64,000 bases of DNA from Daucus carota subsp. sativus (GCF_001625215.2 NC_030385.2:43115598-43179597); one strand, 5' to 3'; positions 26,373 through 40,632 are shown, counted from the first letter of the stretch. Notes: a model not told the origin generated them from the sequence alone. Program-made: numbers and translations.

Positions 26373-29300
26373 GTATAAGGTAATAGGTAATGTAAGTATT
26401 AATTTTAGTTCTATTTTCTTTGCAGAAAGATCTTGTCATTTATGAAATGAATGTACGTGCATTTACAGCTGATGAATCAAGTGGGTTGGATCCAAACATT
26501 CGAGGCAGCTACCTTGGTTTAATTGATAAGGTAAGCCTTTTGCTTCAGATCTAAACAGTAGTCTAGTTTGAGCACACTCCTTGAGGATCAATATATGAGA
26601 TACCAACTTTCTTTTTCTCCTTTCTCTTTACCACTGGCATTATATTTCAGAGTATGGTCTTTGTTCATTATTTCAGAATGCTGTATGAAAAGTAATTGCT
26701 ACATGTATACAATTCATTACCTCGTTCGGCACAGATGATGTAGTAGAATTTATTCTGAAGGAATAAAGGATATTTACATCTCAACTTGATGCAGTTGATT
26801 AAACCAAACCCTGTAAGATTACCTCTTCTAGTTAGTCTCATACTATATATTGATTTACTATACGGAATAATATGTATGTATATGTGATACTACTGTAGTA
26901 ATGTATATTATCCTATACAGCCATCATCATCACCACCCACCATCACCGACACCAACATAAACTAACATAAACTAGGATCATCACCATTTATTGAAATAAT
27001 TAATTTCGTTATATCTTTTATATATGGTACAATATAATGATCTCTATAACCTCAATGTTTTCTTACAGCCTTCCATTTTTTGTTCAAATGTTTTTTAATC
27101 CTTTCACTGTTTATTAAATTTGTTGCATTGTATGAATCTGTTGATTTTAAACCAACAATTGTAACCACATCCGTAAAGGACATCACAGTTGTATATATAC
27201 ATTATGAACTGTCAAAAATGTGGAGATTACTTTTTTGTATTCTTGCGGTATATGCTTTATATTACAAGTATGCTTGCAGTGTATGCTTTATATTACAAAA
27301 AACTATGGGGTTGCAGTTGTTTTGGCTTTATCTGTGAAAAAAAGTACCAAATAGTTGGAAATAAAGTAGTTGAAAGATAGATTTTGTGTATCTAACTTTG
27401 TTCTATTTGTGTATTCCAAATTAATGGTTAAAATTTCGAAATTCATAAAAGTGTCGATTAGAATGCATCATCTTGTTCCTTTCACTGTGCGACATAAAAC
27501 CATATAATCTCATTTGTGCATTTATTATTTGTCCTAATGTTCCCAACATTTTGTAGATCCCCCATCTTTTGGAGCTCGGCATCAATGCAATTGAGTTGCT
27601 TCCTGTTTTTGAGTATGATGAGATGGAACTCCAGAGACGTCCTAATCCTCGGGATCACATGGTAAATTTCAGATATATTTATTGACTATAAAACTAGGCT
27701 AGCAAATCGTTGGTGAAACTGTCAAATGTAATCCTCCCTCCCCAAACACCCAAATCCCTCTCTATCCCTCCCTCATAAGCGGCAAACCACCCATGGTTCC
27801 CAAACCTTTTGTCAACTCTATTTTTAGTAGTATAATTTATATAAATGTGAAGAAGGGTGCCATATGATGGGAGATACTTTCAGCTACTTACGGCGTTTTC
27901 AGCTATAAGAGTTACTTCTGAATATGAAATTCTTAGATTAGATCTCTTTAGGCAATGTGCTTCCTCAAGAGCTCCCCATTTGACACAACCTTCTAAATCG
28001 GAAGTAACCTGGTCCAGAGTTTCATCTCCCTCCCTCTACCTAAAAGTTTATCCTCTCGAAAGCTCCTTGTATGTAGATTTTGCTATCAACCTTATATTCT
28101 CAAGAATTGAGCAGACACGTAGATTTTGCTATTAACCTTATATTCTCAAGAATTGAGCAGACACGTGTTTTATTGGAAATTTGTTGTGTTTGCATGCTGG
28201 CTTGGATATTAATGTGTAAAGCTCAACACATGGGGTTATTCTACAATAAATTTCTTTGCTCCTATGAGTCGCTATGCTAGTTCTGCTGGAGGACCTCTTA
28301 AAGCTTCTCGGGAGTTTAAAGAGATGGTTAAAGCTCTTCATGGTTCAGGAATTGAGGTATGGCGCGCGTTTTGTCAATCTCCATTTAGGAGTTTTTTGTT
28401 GCTATATCTGTCTATGTTCCTTTCTAGATTTAATTTTGTGATTCAAACTTCCTTCTTACCACTTCCACAGGTCATTTTAGATGTTGTTTATAACCATACC
28501 AATGAGGCTGATGATGCGAACCCTTATACCACTTCATTCCGTGGAATAGACAACAAGGTGAAGCTAAACAACTCGACAATATTTCTTTGCCAGCTAACAA
28601 ACAATTTAATCATTCCTATGCCTGAGCATCTATAACATGCTTCTAAAGCTTATTACATAATTCTTATTTTATTTATATGTATACTTGTAATTTTTCCTAT
28701 TATATATAGGGCCAGGTTCCCCTAAGAACCATTTTTCCCTCTTCGAACCAAGTGAACTAATTTATGTTCTAGCAGACCATAGTATGGTGTTTTATCATTT
28801 TTTGCATAATTTTTTCTTTTTCATTTTTAGGTTTAATAATAATGAAATAAATTGTGTTTTGCCAAAAAAAACTGATTTACAAAAGACACTGTGTTCTGTA
28901 GGAAAATTTTATATACAAACATAAACACTGTGTTCTGCTGCATAATACAATACACTGTGTTCTTTTGCTTGACACAATATTTATTAAAAACATTGCATAA
29001 TTGTTATTTTTAAGAACAATGTTCATTAAACAATATATAGACATTTATTCAGTTACAAAATATATAGTACTATATTTTTTTTGTGAACCACATAAGAACT
29101 AGCTTATAACCTGTTCAATGCACGGGTGACTTATAATACTTGTTCTTTTGTTGTGTATGTTTTAATATTTGATTTTATTCTGAAGATACATATGTGTTAG
29201 AATAATATGTGTCTTTTAATTAAAATAGGCTTTTAAGTTATTAATAGGTGTGATTCGATTAATATATTTTTTATTGGATATGTTAAGTAACTTTATAATA

Positions 29301-32300
29301 ATTCAGTCCATCAAAAGAAGACTTGTAAATAAATAGCCAAATAGGTCCCAAAAATATGTTTTGATGAGAACATTCAAATGTGTTTTAGCTATAATAAAAA
29401 AGACCCATTAATATATGTTATAAAATAAAGAGGTCTGTAAACAGGCCCAGATACTTGCGGACCAAAACTTTTAATATTTTGGCTTTAATAGTATAGTATG
29501 AATTTCTAAAGAACACAATAGAATTTTGTTCTTAAGAAACACAATATTTATGTTAGTTACAAAAAAAATCAGTGTTATGTAAAAGAATACAGTGTATATC
29601 GTTTAATTCTAGGTTGTTGTAAGTAGAGCCTGACTCTGTCTCTATATATGGTCTTTCGATAATTGCAATTGGAAGGAGTTCATACCTTAGGAAGCATATG
29701 TCTAACTCTTGGTTCTTAGCAGCTAGTTTACTCATCTATTACTATAACCATTTTAATTATGACATACAGGTGGAGTTAGATTCACAGATTGTCTTAAAAT
29801 AATTTGTTGATTGTGTTTTCTCATTAGAATTCTTTTTAGAATCATGTCCAAGAACTATTGCTATAGTCATCCTGAATTTTTAGATAATTGGAAGTGATAT
29901 TTTTTGAGAAATACGGACCAATTTTTAGTGCTGTTGATAATTTAGTTGTTATGTATGTTTGTATTAGAAGTATATGAATTAAATAGTTTTTGTAAATTCC
30001 TGGAAATTCATTGTCAATATTTTCAGAAATAGGAGAACCATGTATGGCAGGCATATGCTTTTTCGAGATCGAGAAGTCATTTTATTATTTTGCCTGATGA
30101 TGATTTTTCACAAACCCTCCCCCCTTATAATTACTGATCTTACTTCTAACAATTCCTAATAGGTGTATTACATGATGGATCCAAACAACCAGCAGTTGCT
30201 GAACTTCTCAGGATGTGGTAATGCACCCATACTCCTCTTCTATTTTTGGCCAAGTACCCACACTTCTTATTATTCACTAGCCAAAGTGAATAATATGTTA
30301 TGTAAAGTAAGAGTATTTTCTAATTGAGCCTAGTGTCAAAAGCACTCACAAATCCTATGTAGAATCCAAGGACTATTATTACATTGACTTCAAAGTGCTT
30401 GATGGTCATAAGTTAATACTCCCTCCGTCCCTCCCATTTCTTATCAAATGGGATGGGCACGGAGGTTAAGAAATATGTATAAAATAGTGGAAAAGAGGAA
30501 GAAAAGTGGATGAAGTGGTGGGAACCATTGATTTTTAATGTATAAAAAGAAGATAGTGGAGTAAAAGTAGTGTGAAAAGGAAAGAAAAGTGGAGAAGTGG
30601 TGGGACCCATTAACTATTTTTGGTAAGTTTTGAAATGTAAAGAATTGGATGGGACACCCCAAAAAGGAAAGTGTAAAGAAATGGGAGGGACGGAGGGAGT
30701 ACTTAATAACCTTGCGGTAGGATATGTTCATCACCTTACTCAGGAGTCCACCGCAATATGTCCCTGACAAACAAGATTGAGTGGTGATCTAGATACTTAA
30801 ATTTATAACTGAATGTATACTTGAACAGTCTACAAGGAGAAGATGAAAAGTTTGTTGAGCAGCTATTTAACTTTTTAAAACGATGTATGTGTATTCCTCT
30901 CACAACTGAATGTCAAATGATTCTCTGTAGACTTATGTTTAGAACATATGCTCTGACAATTCAGAACTTTATCATAATACTGCCATGCCAAAGTTAACTG
31001 AAATTGTCCTACTTATCGTTGTTGTTTCTGTTATTTCATGCTGAGTTCTTTTAACATAGAGTGTTTATCATTCAGGAAACACGTTAAACTGTAATCATCC
31101 TGTGGTTATGGAGCTTATACTTGATAGCCTGAGGCACTGGTATGGACCTCCTTTAATTTTTAATTTCTTTTAAGCATCTTAAATGTGACTATGACAAAAC
31201 GAGTATTGAGGTTCTGACTACGACCAACGTGATTTCTATGGAAGTGTGTTTTTTGAAAAGTAGTGGAGGGCAATAGGTCCAAGTATTTTGAAATAACAAT
31301 ATATGTCAATCAAGAAATTTTTCTGCATCTCTGTACTATATAATATACAAGTCATTAGAGACTTCTTGATGCCTGTGTTTATTACGAGTGCCTGACTTAT
31401 AAAATGCTTAAATTAGGACAGTACACAAATAATGAGTCCAAAAGTACATGAAACCAGAATGGTTGACTGTATTATGTTCCAGAAGTTAAAAATGTTTATA
31501 ACAAACTTGGAAAAGAGTAAATAATAAATGTATTATATTATTATCTGTGAATTAATTAGCACATGCAATCATATATGGTAATTGGTACTGGATAACTATT
31601 TGGAGTTTATCACAATTAGGCATATTACTAGCAGTTCTATATGAGAAAATGTCATCATAATGTTTCTGGATTAGCATAATAAATTGGTAACAGTTAAACC
31701 CCAGCCAGCAGCTTCCCGAGAAGATTTTCCCGATGTCACCTGACGACCCAGCAATCCCAACTTTAAGGTCACCCTCCAAACAACAAGCGACAGAAATTTA
31801 GAATTTGTTTCCCAATACTTTCTTTTCAGTTGGTGGAAATCTGGACTGAACATATGCAATAATGTAAAATGTACACTAGAAGTCGCACTGTTTTTTGAAA
31901 TATAATTTGGAATTCTGCTTTGGCTTCTTGGGATCTTATGAATGATACCTCTTCTTAGTGTTTAATTGTATAATATATACTCCTTTATTGTTGCATACTC
32001 ACATATGCTATGTACGAAATCATGACCTTTATTGTTGCATACTTATATATGCACTCACATATGCTATATACTAAATCATGACCTTAGTCACCAGAAGATT
32101 TATTCGTTTTGTGTTCAATAAATATATTTTTGCCTGTGGAAGTAGATTGAAATTTTAGGTTATCATGTTGAAATTTGATATATAATATTTCAAACCTTTA
32201 TTCTGACACAATCTGACCGTAGGAAATATACAATTTATAACATCTGCTAGGATTTGTTCAGCCATTTTTTGGTGTTGTCGTTTGATCTTTTTCATTATTT

Positions 32301-35300
32301 CTCCTTTTGTATCTGGAGCAATTATGAAGCTGTTATTGAATACCATATTAAATTTAAGGGGTGGTTAACTGTTTCTCTTACTGAAGGGTTTTGGAATATC
32401 ATGTGGATGGATTTCGCTTCGATCTTGCCAGCGTTCTTTGTCGGGGTACAGATGGTTCTCCGCTGAGTGCTCCTCCACTTGTTAGGGTAAGTCACTAACA
32501 TTTAGGATGCCACAGTTAGCTTGTCTGCCAAAAATATTAATATTTGACATCCACAAAGAACTTCGTGCTACATGTCTTGAGTAGAAAGTGTTATTCATAT
32601 ATTATCTGCTGCCAGACTTCCCTTGTAATGGTGAAGCAATAGTCTGAACGTGGCGTCATCAGTTAAGCAGGAAATTTTGACAAGAATAGGACACATCATA
32701 CATTTATCGCTCAAGTTAACTAGACTGGATAAATTAATGCTCAATTGTTAAGGAGTTTTTTGACTACGAGCTAGCATTTGTGTTGTAGATTGGCCTAAAT
32801 CTTCCCAACAGTGGTATTAAAGCCCATCCTACAAGTTTCTCCAGGTTTTCTCTTTTTGGCTAGGCGGAGCTCGGTCACATGTTAAGAGGGAGTATTAGAT
32901 ATTAATTGGAAGTTGGGTAAAGGGTGCTAATTTAATTAGTGCGAGTGAAATCCTCATCTTAAGAGAACCTTTGGGTTGAGATAGAGGGGCCCAATAGTAC
33001 CCAAGAGTATCTTACTACGAACTATTAATAGTTTATCCTGTTATGATAATTACTAGCCTGTCTATTACTTATGTTTAATTTTTATCTGCAAGTCAGTTTT
33101 GATCCTGAAAGAAAATAAGGATATACATTTTATGAAACAACTACGAGTTTTTCCTTCCTTTGTTTAACAGTGGACAATCCCATTGAGTACATTCGTGGTG
33201 ATCAACCAGAGGCCAGGAAATCTGAAAGTAATGGACATAGTTCATAAGAATTGATAGGTAGAAATATAGATTGACATATATGCTTAATACTTCATGTGAT
33301 GCAAGATTATAAATTGGTAAATAACCCATTTGCATCTTGTTGAGAAACAATTTTATAGTGCATTACTAGAGAATTTGATTATTTTTTATATTTTAGCATT
33401 TACACTGTGGTGGTAGAGCTAGAAAAGAGTTGCTTTATATCTAATTGCGGTAGTTGATTAGCATTAGCGGCAGATTACATTTAGGAACTCCATTCGTGCT
33501 TTGTTTGTTGTTTTTTAATTGCACCAAGTGCAACCGCCTGAAGACTCCTAGTTCTGGGTCATGGAAGTCCATGGTCTCCATGTGGGTTCATCATGTGGAC
33601 GCCATGACATTTATTTGCGGGGATAACAATGTTATGTTTATTTTCCAATATACAGTATTGTGGACCTCAACAAAGGAAATTTTTTGTGGTATATTGATGT
33701 GTCTAAAATGATTATGTTGGTATAGGCAATAGCAAAAGATGATATACTTTCGAGGTGTAAAATCATTGCTGAACCTTGGGACTGTGGAGGCCTTTACCTT
33801 GTTGGTAAATTTCCAAATTGGGACAGGTGAGCTACTATAATATTCCTGTTATAGTTTGTTTTCTGAATAACTCATTGTTCTTTGATTCAATTGCAAATTG
33901 CATCCCTTTAGTTCAGACCAATTGTACTTTGTCGCCTAAACTTTACATAATTGCACAATACATCCCTTTACCTGTTTTGGCTCTGCATTTTGAACCCTTT
34001 TGGTCTATTTCTGTCTATTTTGACCTATAATTGTGTAAGGGTGAAATAGACTTAAGAATTAACTAAAATGTAATGTTATAGGTTCTTAAATTGATTTATC
34101 CTTTTAATTTAACATAGTACTATTTCAAAATCGATGAAAATGGACTAAGAGTGTTTGACATGTGACTTTAAAATATTTTAAGGGGTGCACTTTGCAATTA
34201 CCTAAAGTTTAGGTAATGAAGTGCATTTTGTTCAAATCAAAGGGATGCGTTTTTCAATTAACTCTTGTTCATTTTATGTTGTGTTTTAATGCAGTACTAT
34301 CATTCTAGTCACTTATTGCTATTTTTTATTTTTATTTTTCTGTTGATGCAAATTGCTTCACATGAAATTATCGGGTGCAAAGTGCATTTATCTAAAACCG
34401 CAAAATGTATATGAGTCTCTTTTTTTAATAGTTTCAATTGTTTGCTAACTGTGTGGAAGCTTATTGTTTGGATTTTCGACATTAGAGCAAGATATACCGA
34501 AATATTTTGTATTAGTATAGTCAAATTATATGTTAACTTTGTCGCAGATGTATATTTGGATATATGACGTTAAACTAAATATTTCTTCTGGTTTTGAATC
34601 CAATAATCTTAATATTGCTTCTGGGATTGTATATAATGACTTAAATTTTGGCAGTGAGCATCTCTTAATTCTAATTGCAGGTGGGCTGAGTGGAATGGGA
34701 AGTATCGTGATGACATCAGGAGATATATAAAGGTGGTGTTATCTGGATACAATTATAAATAATCTTTAATTTAGTTTCAATCTCGTAACTCTCAGAATTA
34801 GGTTGTTTTGTCCTTGAATTTATATATGCACTACAGAAATTATCATAGCAACATGATTTTGTGCCCATATACATTGTTTTTAATGTTGAAAAACTAATTC
34901 TTATCTATTAATTTTATTTTATTTTGTAAATTATCTTAATTGTCGAAACTCTAATACTCATTTATTAATTTTCTCTGTTAAGAATACCATCTTCCTTTTT
35001 TCCTGGTTCAGAAGTTGCATTCATTGTCAAGTTAATTTCTTGTTCTAATTTAATTATCAAACCACAGGGTGATGCTGGTATGAAGGGGAGTTTTGCAAGT
35101 CGAGTTTCTGGTTCTGCTGACATGTACAAAGTAAGGCATCAGCAATGTTTTAGTTAACATGTCTTTACTTTTCCTACTACGACTTGCCTTCCATCGGTGA
35201 CCAAGTTGAGGAAATCACTGCCCTTAATTACCATAGTTTGGGAACTGCTGTTTGTTAATATATGTCTATGGTGGTGCGACTCATTTGTTACAGGTAAATA

Positions 35301-38300
35301 AGCGAAAGCCATCTCACAGTGTCAATTTTGTTATAGCACATGACGGATTTACTTTGTATGATCTCGTGTCATATAATCAAAAGGTAGTCCCTGGATTTTA
35401 TTTTTTTGCTCCTTTTTTGTTAACCATAGAAGCCAACTTGTAATGTCAGTATTATGTTTATGTCCGTTGTAGAAAAATGATGCTAATGGAGAAGGTGGCA
35501 ATGATGGAAGCAATGACAACTTAAGTTGGAACTGTGGCCATGAAGGTAAAGCACCAAATGCTAGTGCTTCAAATTTCTCTTATTTCATTTGGTACAGCAT
35601 CAAGGGATTTAATTAAATGTCGATTGAGTTGAACCATTAACCAAAAAGAAGTCATATGCATAAATAATAAATTTTAATCTGGGACAGTTGAGGAGATAAT
35701 ATATTGTAGTGTTGTGTTGATTGATGCCGCTGGATGAAGAAAGTAGTCATTAAGACTTAAATGGTCTTCCTTTTGAATGGCGCGTATCTGAAGCCTTTGA
35801 TGCTTGTAGTCGACCCATAACTCGTTGTGTGTGGCTGCTTACAGATATTTATCTCTAGAGCTGGGACTCAGTTGAGTATAATTTATAAACAACTGGTGCT
35901 GTATATCTTTTGAGAATCTGCAACACTATAGAAGGATATGTCTTTTAAACTATGATATTCTCAATTCATTTTCCGTCCCACCACACAGCCTATTTTTATG
36001 CACAAGCACTCTTATCATAGCTCAACCCGGCCGGAGGTGCTTTGCCAGGGTTTTTACAGCTCTCCGTTTAGGCCTTACAAGGACATAAGGAGTTATACCG
36101 GGGAAGTTTGCAACACCAAACTGGAATCTGCGAGACATTTTGTCCAGAATATAAGCTCAAGTCCAACTACTAAGTGCACCAACAACAAATCATAGTTTTT
36201 GAGGGCCTGTGTTGGCTTGTGAATCACCCAACTTTGGTTGCATGTATTACCTTTGTCTTTGACTCTTTGGTCTTTATTGTAGATAATATAGACTAATTTA
36301 AATCTCGATGTCTTACTGGCTGAAGCGGAACTTCCTGAAGTGAAGGAAGAATGAGAAACACATAAACGACCACATACATTTGAACATACACAGAAAATAT
36401 ATGTGGTTCATTTGTATTTGAAATAGTGGCGACTATGGTATTTAGTTTTTGTTTCTCTTTTAGTGGGGGTTGGGTGATATAAGGTCTTCCAGAGCTATAT
36501 TGGTAAATTGGATGGGAAATTTATTTACTAAAGCCTGGAAGAACTTTAGCAACGATGAAACAACTTCATATCAGCCCCAAATCTGTAGCACTAGTTGTAT
36601 GTTGTGCACTTGTGCTGTACTGTCAACTCCTTTTTTTTCTAATCATGTAGGGTTTGTCTGGTAAATATGGACATTTAATATTTATTTTTCTGTATCACTT
36701 GGACAGGAGAAACTACTGATCCACAAATCAAGGCTTTACGCTCTCGGCAAATGAAAAACTTCCACCTAGCATTAATAGTATCGCAGGTACTTCAGTATGC
36801 GAAACTAAATTTTGGACTCTTGCATACATTTGCATGAAATTAATGGTACATGCTGATTTGGACCATTTGGTTAACATCCTCATGCGAGAATTAAGCCCCA
36901 AAACATCATAAAGATCTTATGTCATCTTTTTTTCCCCCTTGCATGGTATTACTTATGATGTTTATTATAAGCAAGGAAAAAGTAGAATGTTTGAGAGGGC
37001 TGCAGTTTCTACGTTGTGCTCCTTTCTAAATCAATGTCTGCACGACATGCACTTTTAAATTTTACAAAGTACCTGGTATACACATGCAAGGTGGTCAGGT
37101 TTTTGATGATCTAGCAGTGTGTGTTGGTATATATGTTGTGCTTCAATAATCAAGTGACTTTTTTTTTTCATTTGTTAGTGTCCAATATATATTTCTATCC
37201 TTTCTTCAATATCCAACCTCTATTTGACTTCGAATCCTAAAGGGTTTCTTTGGTACAAAATCTAGGGAACTCCAATGATGTTCATGGGAGATGAGTATGG
37301 ACATACTCGTTATGGAAACAACAACAGTTATGGACATGATGATGCTCTTAACAACTTCCAGTGGAAACAAGTATGTGACATGTTTTTATATATATTTCCA
37401 TGCCTTTTACAGTATAACATAACTAATGAGCAGATCACTACAGTTGGAATCTGAGAATGATCACTTTAGGTTTTTCTCGGAGGTGATAAAGTTTCGCCTA
37501 GCCCATCACATCTTTCGACAAGAAAATTTTGTTGGCGAGGTTTATGTTTCAAACTTCAGTCTTTCGTTTTGCCAGCTTATATAGCACCTTGAGATTTCGT
37601 GCAGTAACTTTGTTTTCTCATTCGTTGTATATATTTTTTTTCGTTCTTTCCAGAATGAGGTGACTTGGCATGAGAAAAATTGGGATAACTATGAGAGCAA
37701 GTTCCTTGCCTTCACGTAAGTCTATGGATATTTTCTTTTCTAAATTCAGTGTATTTTACTTTAATGCGAATATTTAGTACTTATTAGCCTTTAAGTTATT
37801 GGACTTCAAGGACATGTGTTAATATTCATCTACAATTTGAGGTCCCTTTTGTATCAGATGACTTGAATCACCTTACTGAACTTTTCTTTTGCAGACTTCA
37901 TGATAGTAATGGAGGAGACATCTACTTAGCATTTAATGCACATGACTATTTTGTTAAAGTTGCAATTCCTTCGCCGCCACCAAAAAGACAGTGGTTTCGA
38001 GTGGTTAGTACTCTTTACTAACTGTGCATATAATTTAATCTGAATACAACATAAGCCAAAACTGAACTGGCCCGTAATTTCAACGAGTTAGGTAGTCTAC
38101 AAGCATATATTCTGAACTTTATTATGTTTTGATGTAGGACTGGGGTGTCACAATTTGTATATATTCCCTTTGCTAAATAACAATTTGTAGATTTTAATTT
38201 AAAGAATGAAACTATTGTGAAGTTGCGAATTGGATCTTTATTATGAGATGTCTGATGAGTGAGGAGTGATGGCTTAAATTGTATATATTATATTGATTAA

Positions 38301-39012
38301 GAGTTGTATTCTGTGCATTCTGAAACCACAAAGAAAACTGTAAATCTGCTTACTTAGCATGAAGTTCTCATCGATATCATTGAATTGATATCATTGAATT
38401 GTTATAACAAGTGCAAACGTTTAATTTATAAGGTGCTATAGTACAGAAGTTATTTATCTGCCAGGCCCATGTAAGTTACATATGCTCCTGCTTAGCATAT
38501 TCAATTCAATGGCCAAGTGCATACAAGTCCTGTGTATTATATTTAGCCTTTGGTTATGACCCTACGGCATAGTCAAGCTTACACTAGCTAGGGCTATTTT
38601 TTCTCTTGTCCATAGTCAATTGATCAGATGCTGGGACTTTACTAGTCGAATTAAGCTTGCCATTTGACCTGTTGGTGCATTTTCTAAAGATTGGCGCAAG
38701 CCTTGAGGAATCTGTTGAAATATTGGCTTCTGCACTAGAATATTTTACTTTTAATGCAAATATAGTACTTATTAGCCTTTAAGGTAAAGGTCATTTCTCG
38801 ATTGATACTTTGAGATGTCTTTTTTTGGTATTTATTTGTTCATTTGTGATACTTGTTCATCTCTGGCTCCTGATCAGATGTGAACCTTTTTATTTCAGGT
38901 TGACACCAATCTCATGTCACCAGATGATTTTGTGCATGATGGTGTACCTGGAATTGGAGATTCATACAACGTTGCTCCATATTCTTCAATACTTCTTAAA
39001 GCAAAGGTGTAA
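21644..39012 (+). CDS. ISA3: Isoamylase 3, plastidial starch debranching enzyme (24 exons)
   Basis: ISA3 hydrolyses alpha-1,6 branches of short-chain glucans during starch breakdown in plastids. CDS exons: 21644-21744, 22031-22076, 22167-22232, 24328-24485, 25275-25371, 25935-26171, 26426-26530, 27557-27661, 28222-28356, 28471-28557, 30163-30217, 31076-31139, 32387-32486, 33726-33826, 34681-34732, 35068-35130, 35294-35383, 35473-35545, 36707-36786, 37266-37370, 37444-37539, 37654-37715, 37895-38003, 38899-39012. All join in frame: 2301 nt, 766 residues, close to the family length. The Ser-rich N-terminus suits a transit peptide. A CBM48-like region covers about residues 85-180. GH13 motifs: DVVYNHTNE (354-362), GFRFDLASV with nucleophile D431, acid/base E468 in IAEPWD, and VIAHDGFT with D541. 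Wording such as [20 protein letters not shown] points to ISA3, not ISA1 or ISA2. It appears intact; introns hold several MITEs and small duplications. Confidence 0.95.
22500..22715. repeat. GC-rich dispersed-repeat remnant in ISA3 intron 3
   Basis: A stretch rich in GGCGC and GAGGCGC words (AAAGCGAGGCGCATTTTATA) is atypical for an intron and resembles the ends of plant hAT-like MITEs. I could not find a clean partner end or target duplication. Confidence 0.35.
22720..22986. mobile_element. Stowaway-like MITE in ISA3 intron 3
   Basis: TA-flanked. Left arm CTCCCTCCACCTCAAAATAA pairs with right arm TTATTTTGAGATGGAAGGA; the complementarity continues inward (CAGTCTTGTTTGACTT with AAGTCAAATCAAAACAAGACT, TTGACCAAATTTTGACC with GGTCAAAATTTGGTCAA). 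One base is missing near the right terminus. Confidence 0.78.
26180..26279. repeat. 50-bp tandem duplication in ISA3 intron 6
   Basis: CATGATTTGCTTAGTTAGCT and the following 30 bases occur twice in direct succession, with one substitution and a changed end. Confidence 0.9.
26334..26371. repeat. (GT)n microsatellite in ISA3 intron 6
   Basis: An uninterrupted run of about 19 GT units, roughly 55 bp before the exon 7 acceptor. Confidence 0.95.
28074..28165. repeat. 46-bp tandem duplication in ISA3 intron 8
   Basis: GTAGATTTTGCTATCAACCT and the following 26 bases are repeated immediately with one difference (CTATCAACC to CTATTAACC). Confidence 0.9.
30419..30699. mobile_element. Stowaway MITE in ISA3 intron 11
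   Basis: TA-flanked, 281 bp, with ends CTCCCTCCGTCCCTCCC and GGGAGGGACGGAGGGAG. The interior matches the second subfamily at 7834-8132 in reverse (TGTAAAGAATTGGATGGGAC). Confidence 0.87.
36000..36250. repeat. Dispersed-repeat segment in ISA3 intron 18, related to 46868-47000
   Basis: The segment with GTCCAACTACTAAGTGCACC, CAACAAATCATAG and GGGCCTGTGTTGGCTTGTG resembles one in the GEM-like gene intron (ACTACTAATTGCACCAACAAATCATG, GGGCCTGTGGTGGGCTTGTG). It is probably a shared repeat family, possibly the end of an LTR or TRIM element. Confidence 0.5.
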
Positions 39013-40632
39013 AGCATCTCTGAAGCTGCCTACTTTATCCACATTTACTTTGAGACAACCCAGATATCATATACTCAATAAGATTCAGGGGTTATATAGG
39101 CATAGTTCTTTCGAATCTACTTGCTTGATTTTATGCTTTCTAGAACTCGGTGGAGTGTGAAGGGACTGATGCTGTCGAGAATTTGTTGTATTTACATCGG
39201 ATGAAAGCTTATACTGGTCATGTCGGAATAAATAGTTGGTGTAGTCGAGTATCAGGGAATTTCGTGTTTGTTTGGACTTCTGGCCTTTTTCAGCTGAAGA
39301 TATGCATTTGGGATTCTTTGGTACTTTATTCCTGCTTAAGACTATACAGAATTGGAACCTGCTGCTGGATAGCTGTCCAGGAAGCTACAGAAGTTGATAC
39401 CCTGTTGTACTCTTCACTCATAAGTATCTTATTTTGAATTGTATCTTTTTCCATTTATTCTAGATCAATTATACGCTGGGGAGTACTTGAGACTCTTCCT
39501 TCTTTATTTTATACAGGATAGAAACCTTCTGGCTAGCTGCCCAGGAAGAATGTATAATAATAATTACTATGTAGCGTTCATCACTCCTTATCTTTCTTTT
39601 AAAACTTTAATTTTTCTCTCATTCACTGTAGTTCAGTGTATTATTAATGATATATACTATGTCTTATTGGATGACTATTTTACATATGTAACTATGTAAA
39701 CAAGCAAAATAGGTTATTATTTTCTGTTTTACGTTTTTTTCATTAGGGTATTAATAGCATTTGATTGAATTTTTGGTTTATCTTGCTAGCGTTTAGTTGG
39801 ATTTGATTGCATAGTTGTGTTTGTGAGCAATTTATAAATTTTAGAAGTTCGTTCACAATGTAAACTTTATGTAAATTTATAAAAATAATTATAAATAATT
39901 ACTTAAATAGTTAAATGTATCCAACTGGTTTATAATAACTTAAATGCAATAAGTACGGATCCGCGTAAATATTCTCCTTAACATATTAGTCTGTATTTTA
40001 TACGAGAGTGGTTCTGATATAATTTATTCTTTGACTTTAACTCGAACATATGCTCAGCATGTCTGATGTAGATTAGTTCCAAACGCGTATATTAGCATTT
40101 GTATTTGTTAATTTTACGTCAAATTTCACTGATAATGTATCCATTTATTAAAATAGACGCATCTATTGTGCTTTGTTTATTTGGTCAACTTGTTTAAACA
40201 ACAATTGGTGCTGGTCAAACTTGTATGGTAGTAGAATTAGTCTCTAATCTCTATGTAGGTAGAAAATCCCACCTCTAATCTTTCAAACAACTTGATATAA
40301 TTAATTAATTTGACAAGTTAGAAAGCATATTTTAGTCTGTTAAAATTACATTAAAGAGATTAGACTCGTCATGATAATTATATGCCAGAACGTGCTACTC
40401 ATAACGGTAACCCCAAATTTTCCAAAATTAATATATACGTTTGTGAAGCCAAAAATAATTAAATAAATCAAAAAACCCAAAATGAACGCGAATTAAACAG
40501 CTGTGGACGGCTCAGATCTCTCTTACCGCGTCACACAAATAACACGGCCAATCCCACTCTGTTTCTGAGTTGTAAATTAATCATTACAACAGAAACAGAA
40601 GTGCATTCCAATCAACCCGACTTAAACTCCCC
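39013..40632. other. ISA3 3' region and AGP promoter
   Basis: The first several hundred bases include several open frames of 86-116 codons without motifs and probably hold the ISA3 3' untranslated region. From about 39700 on, the DNA is AT-rich with nothing recognised until the AGP core promoter. Confidence 0.4.

Noticed and set aside
28703..29650. Possible 0.9-kb element in ISA3 intron 10
   Set aside because: TATATATAGGGCCAGGTTCC on the left and CTGACTCTGTCTCTATATAT on the right look weakly complementary, but no target duplication or consistent arm was found.
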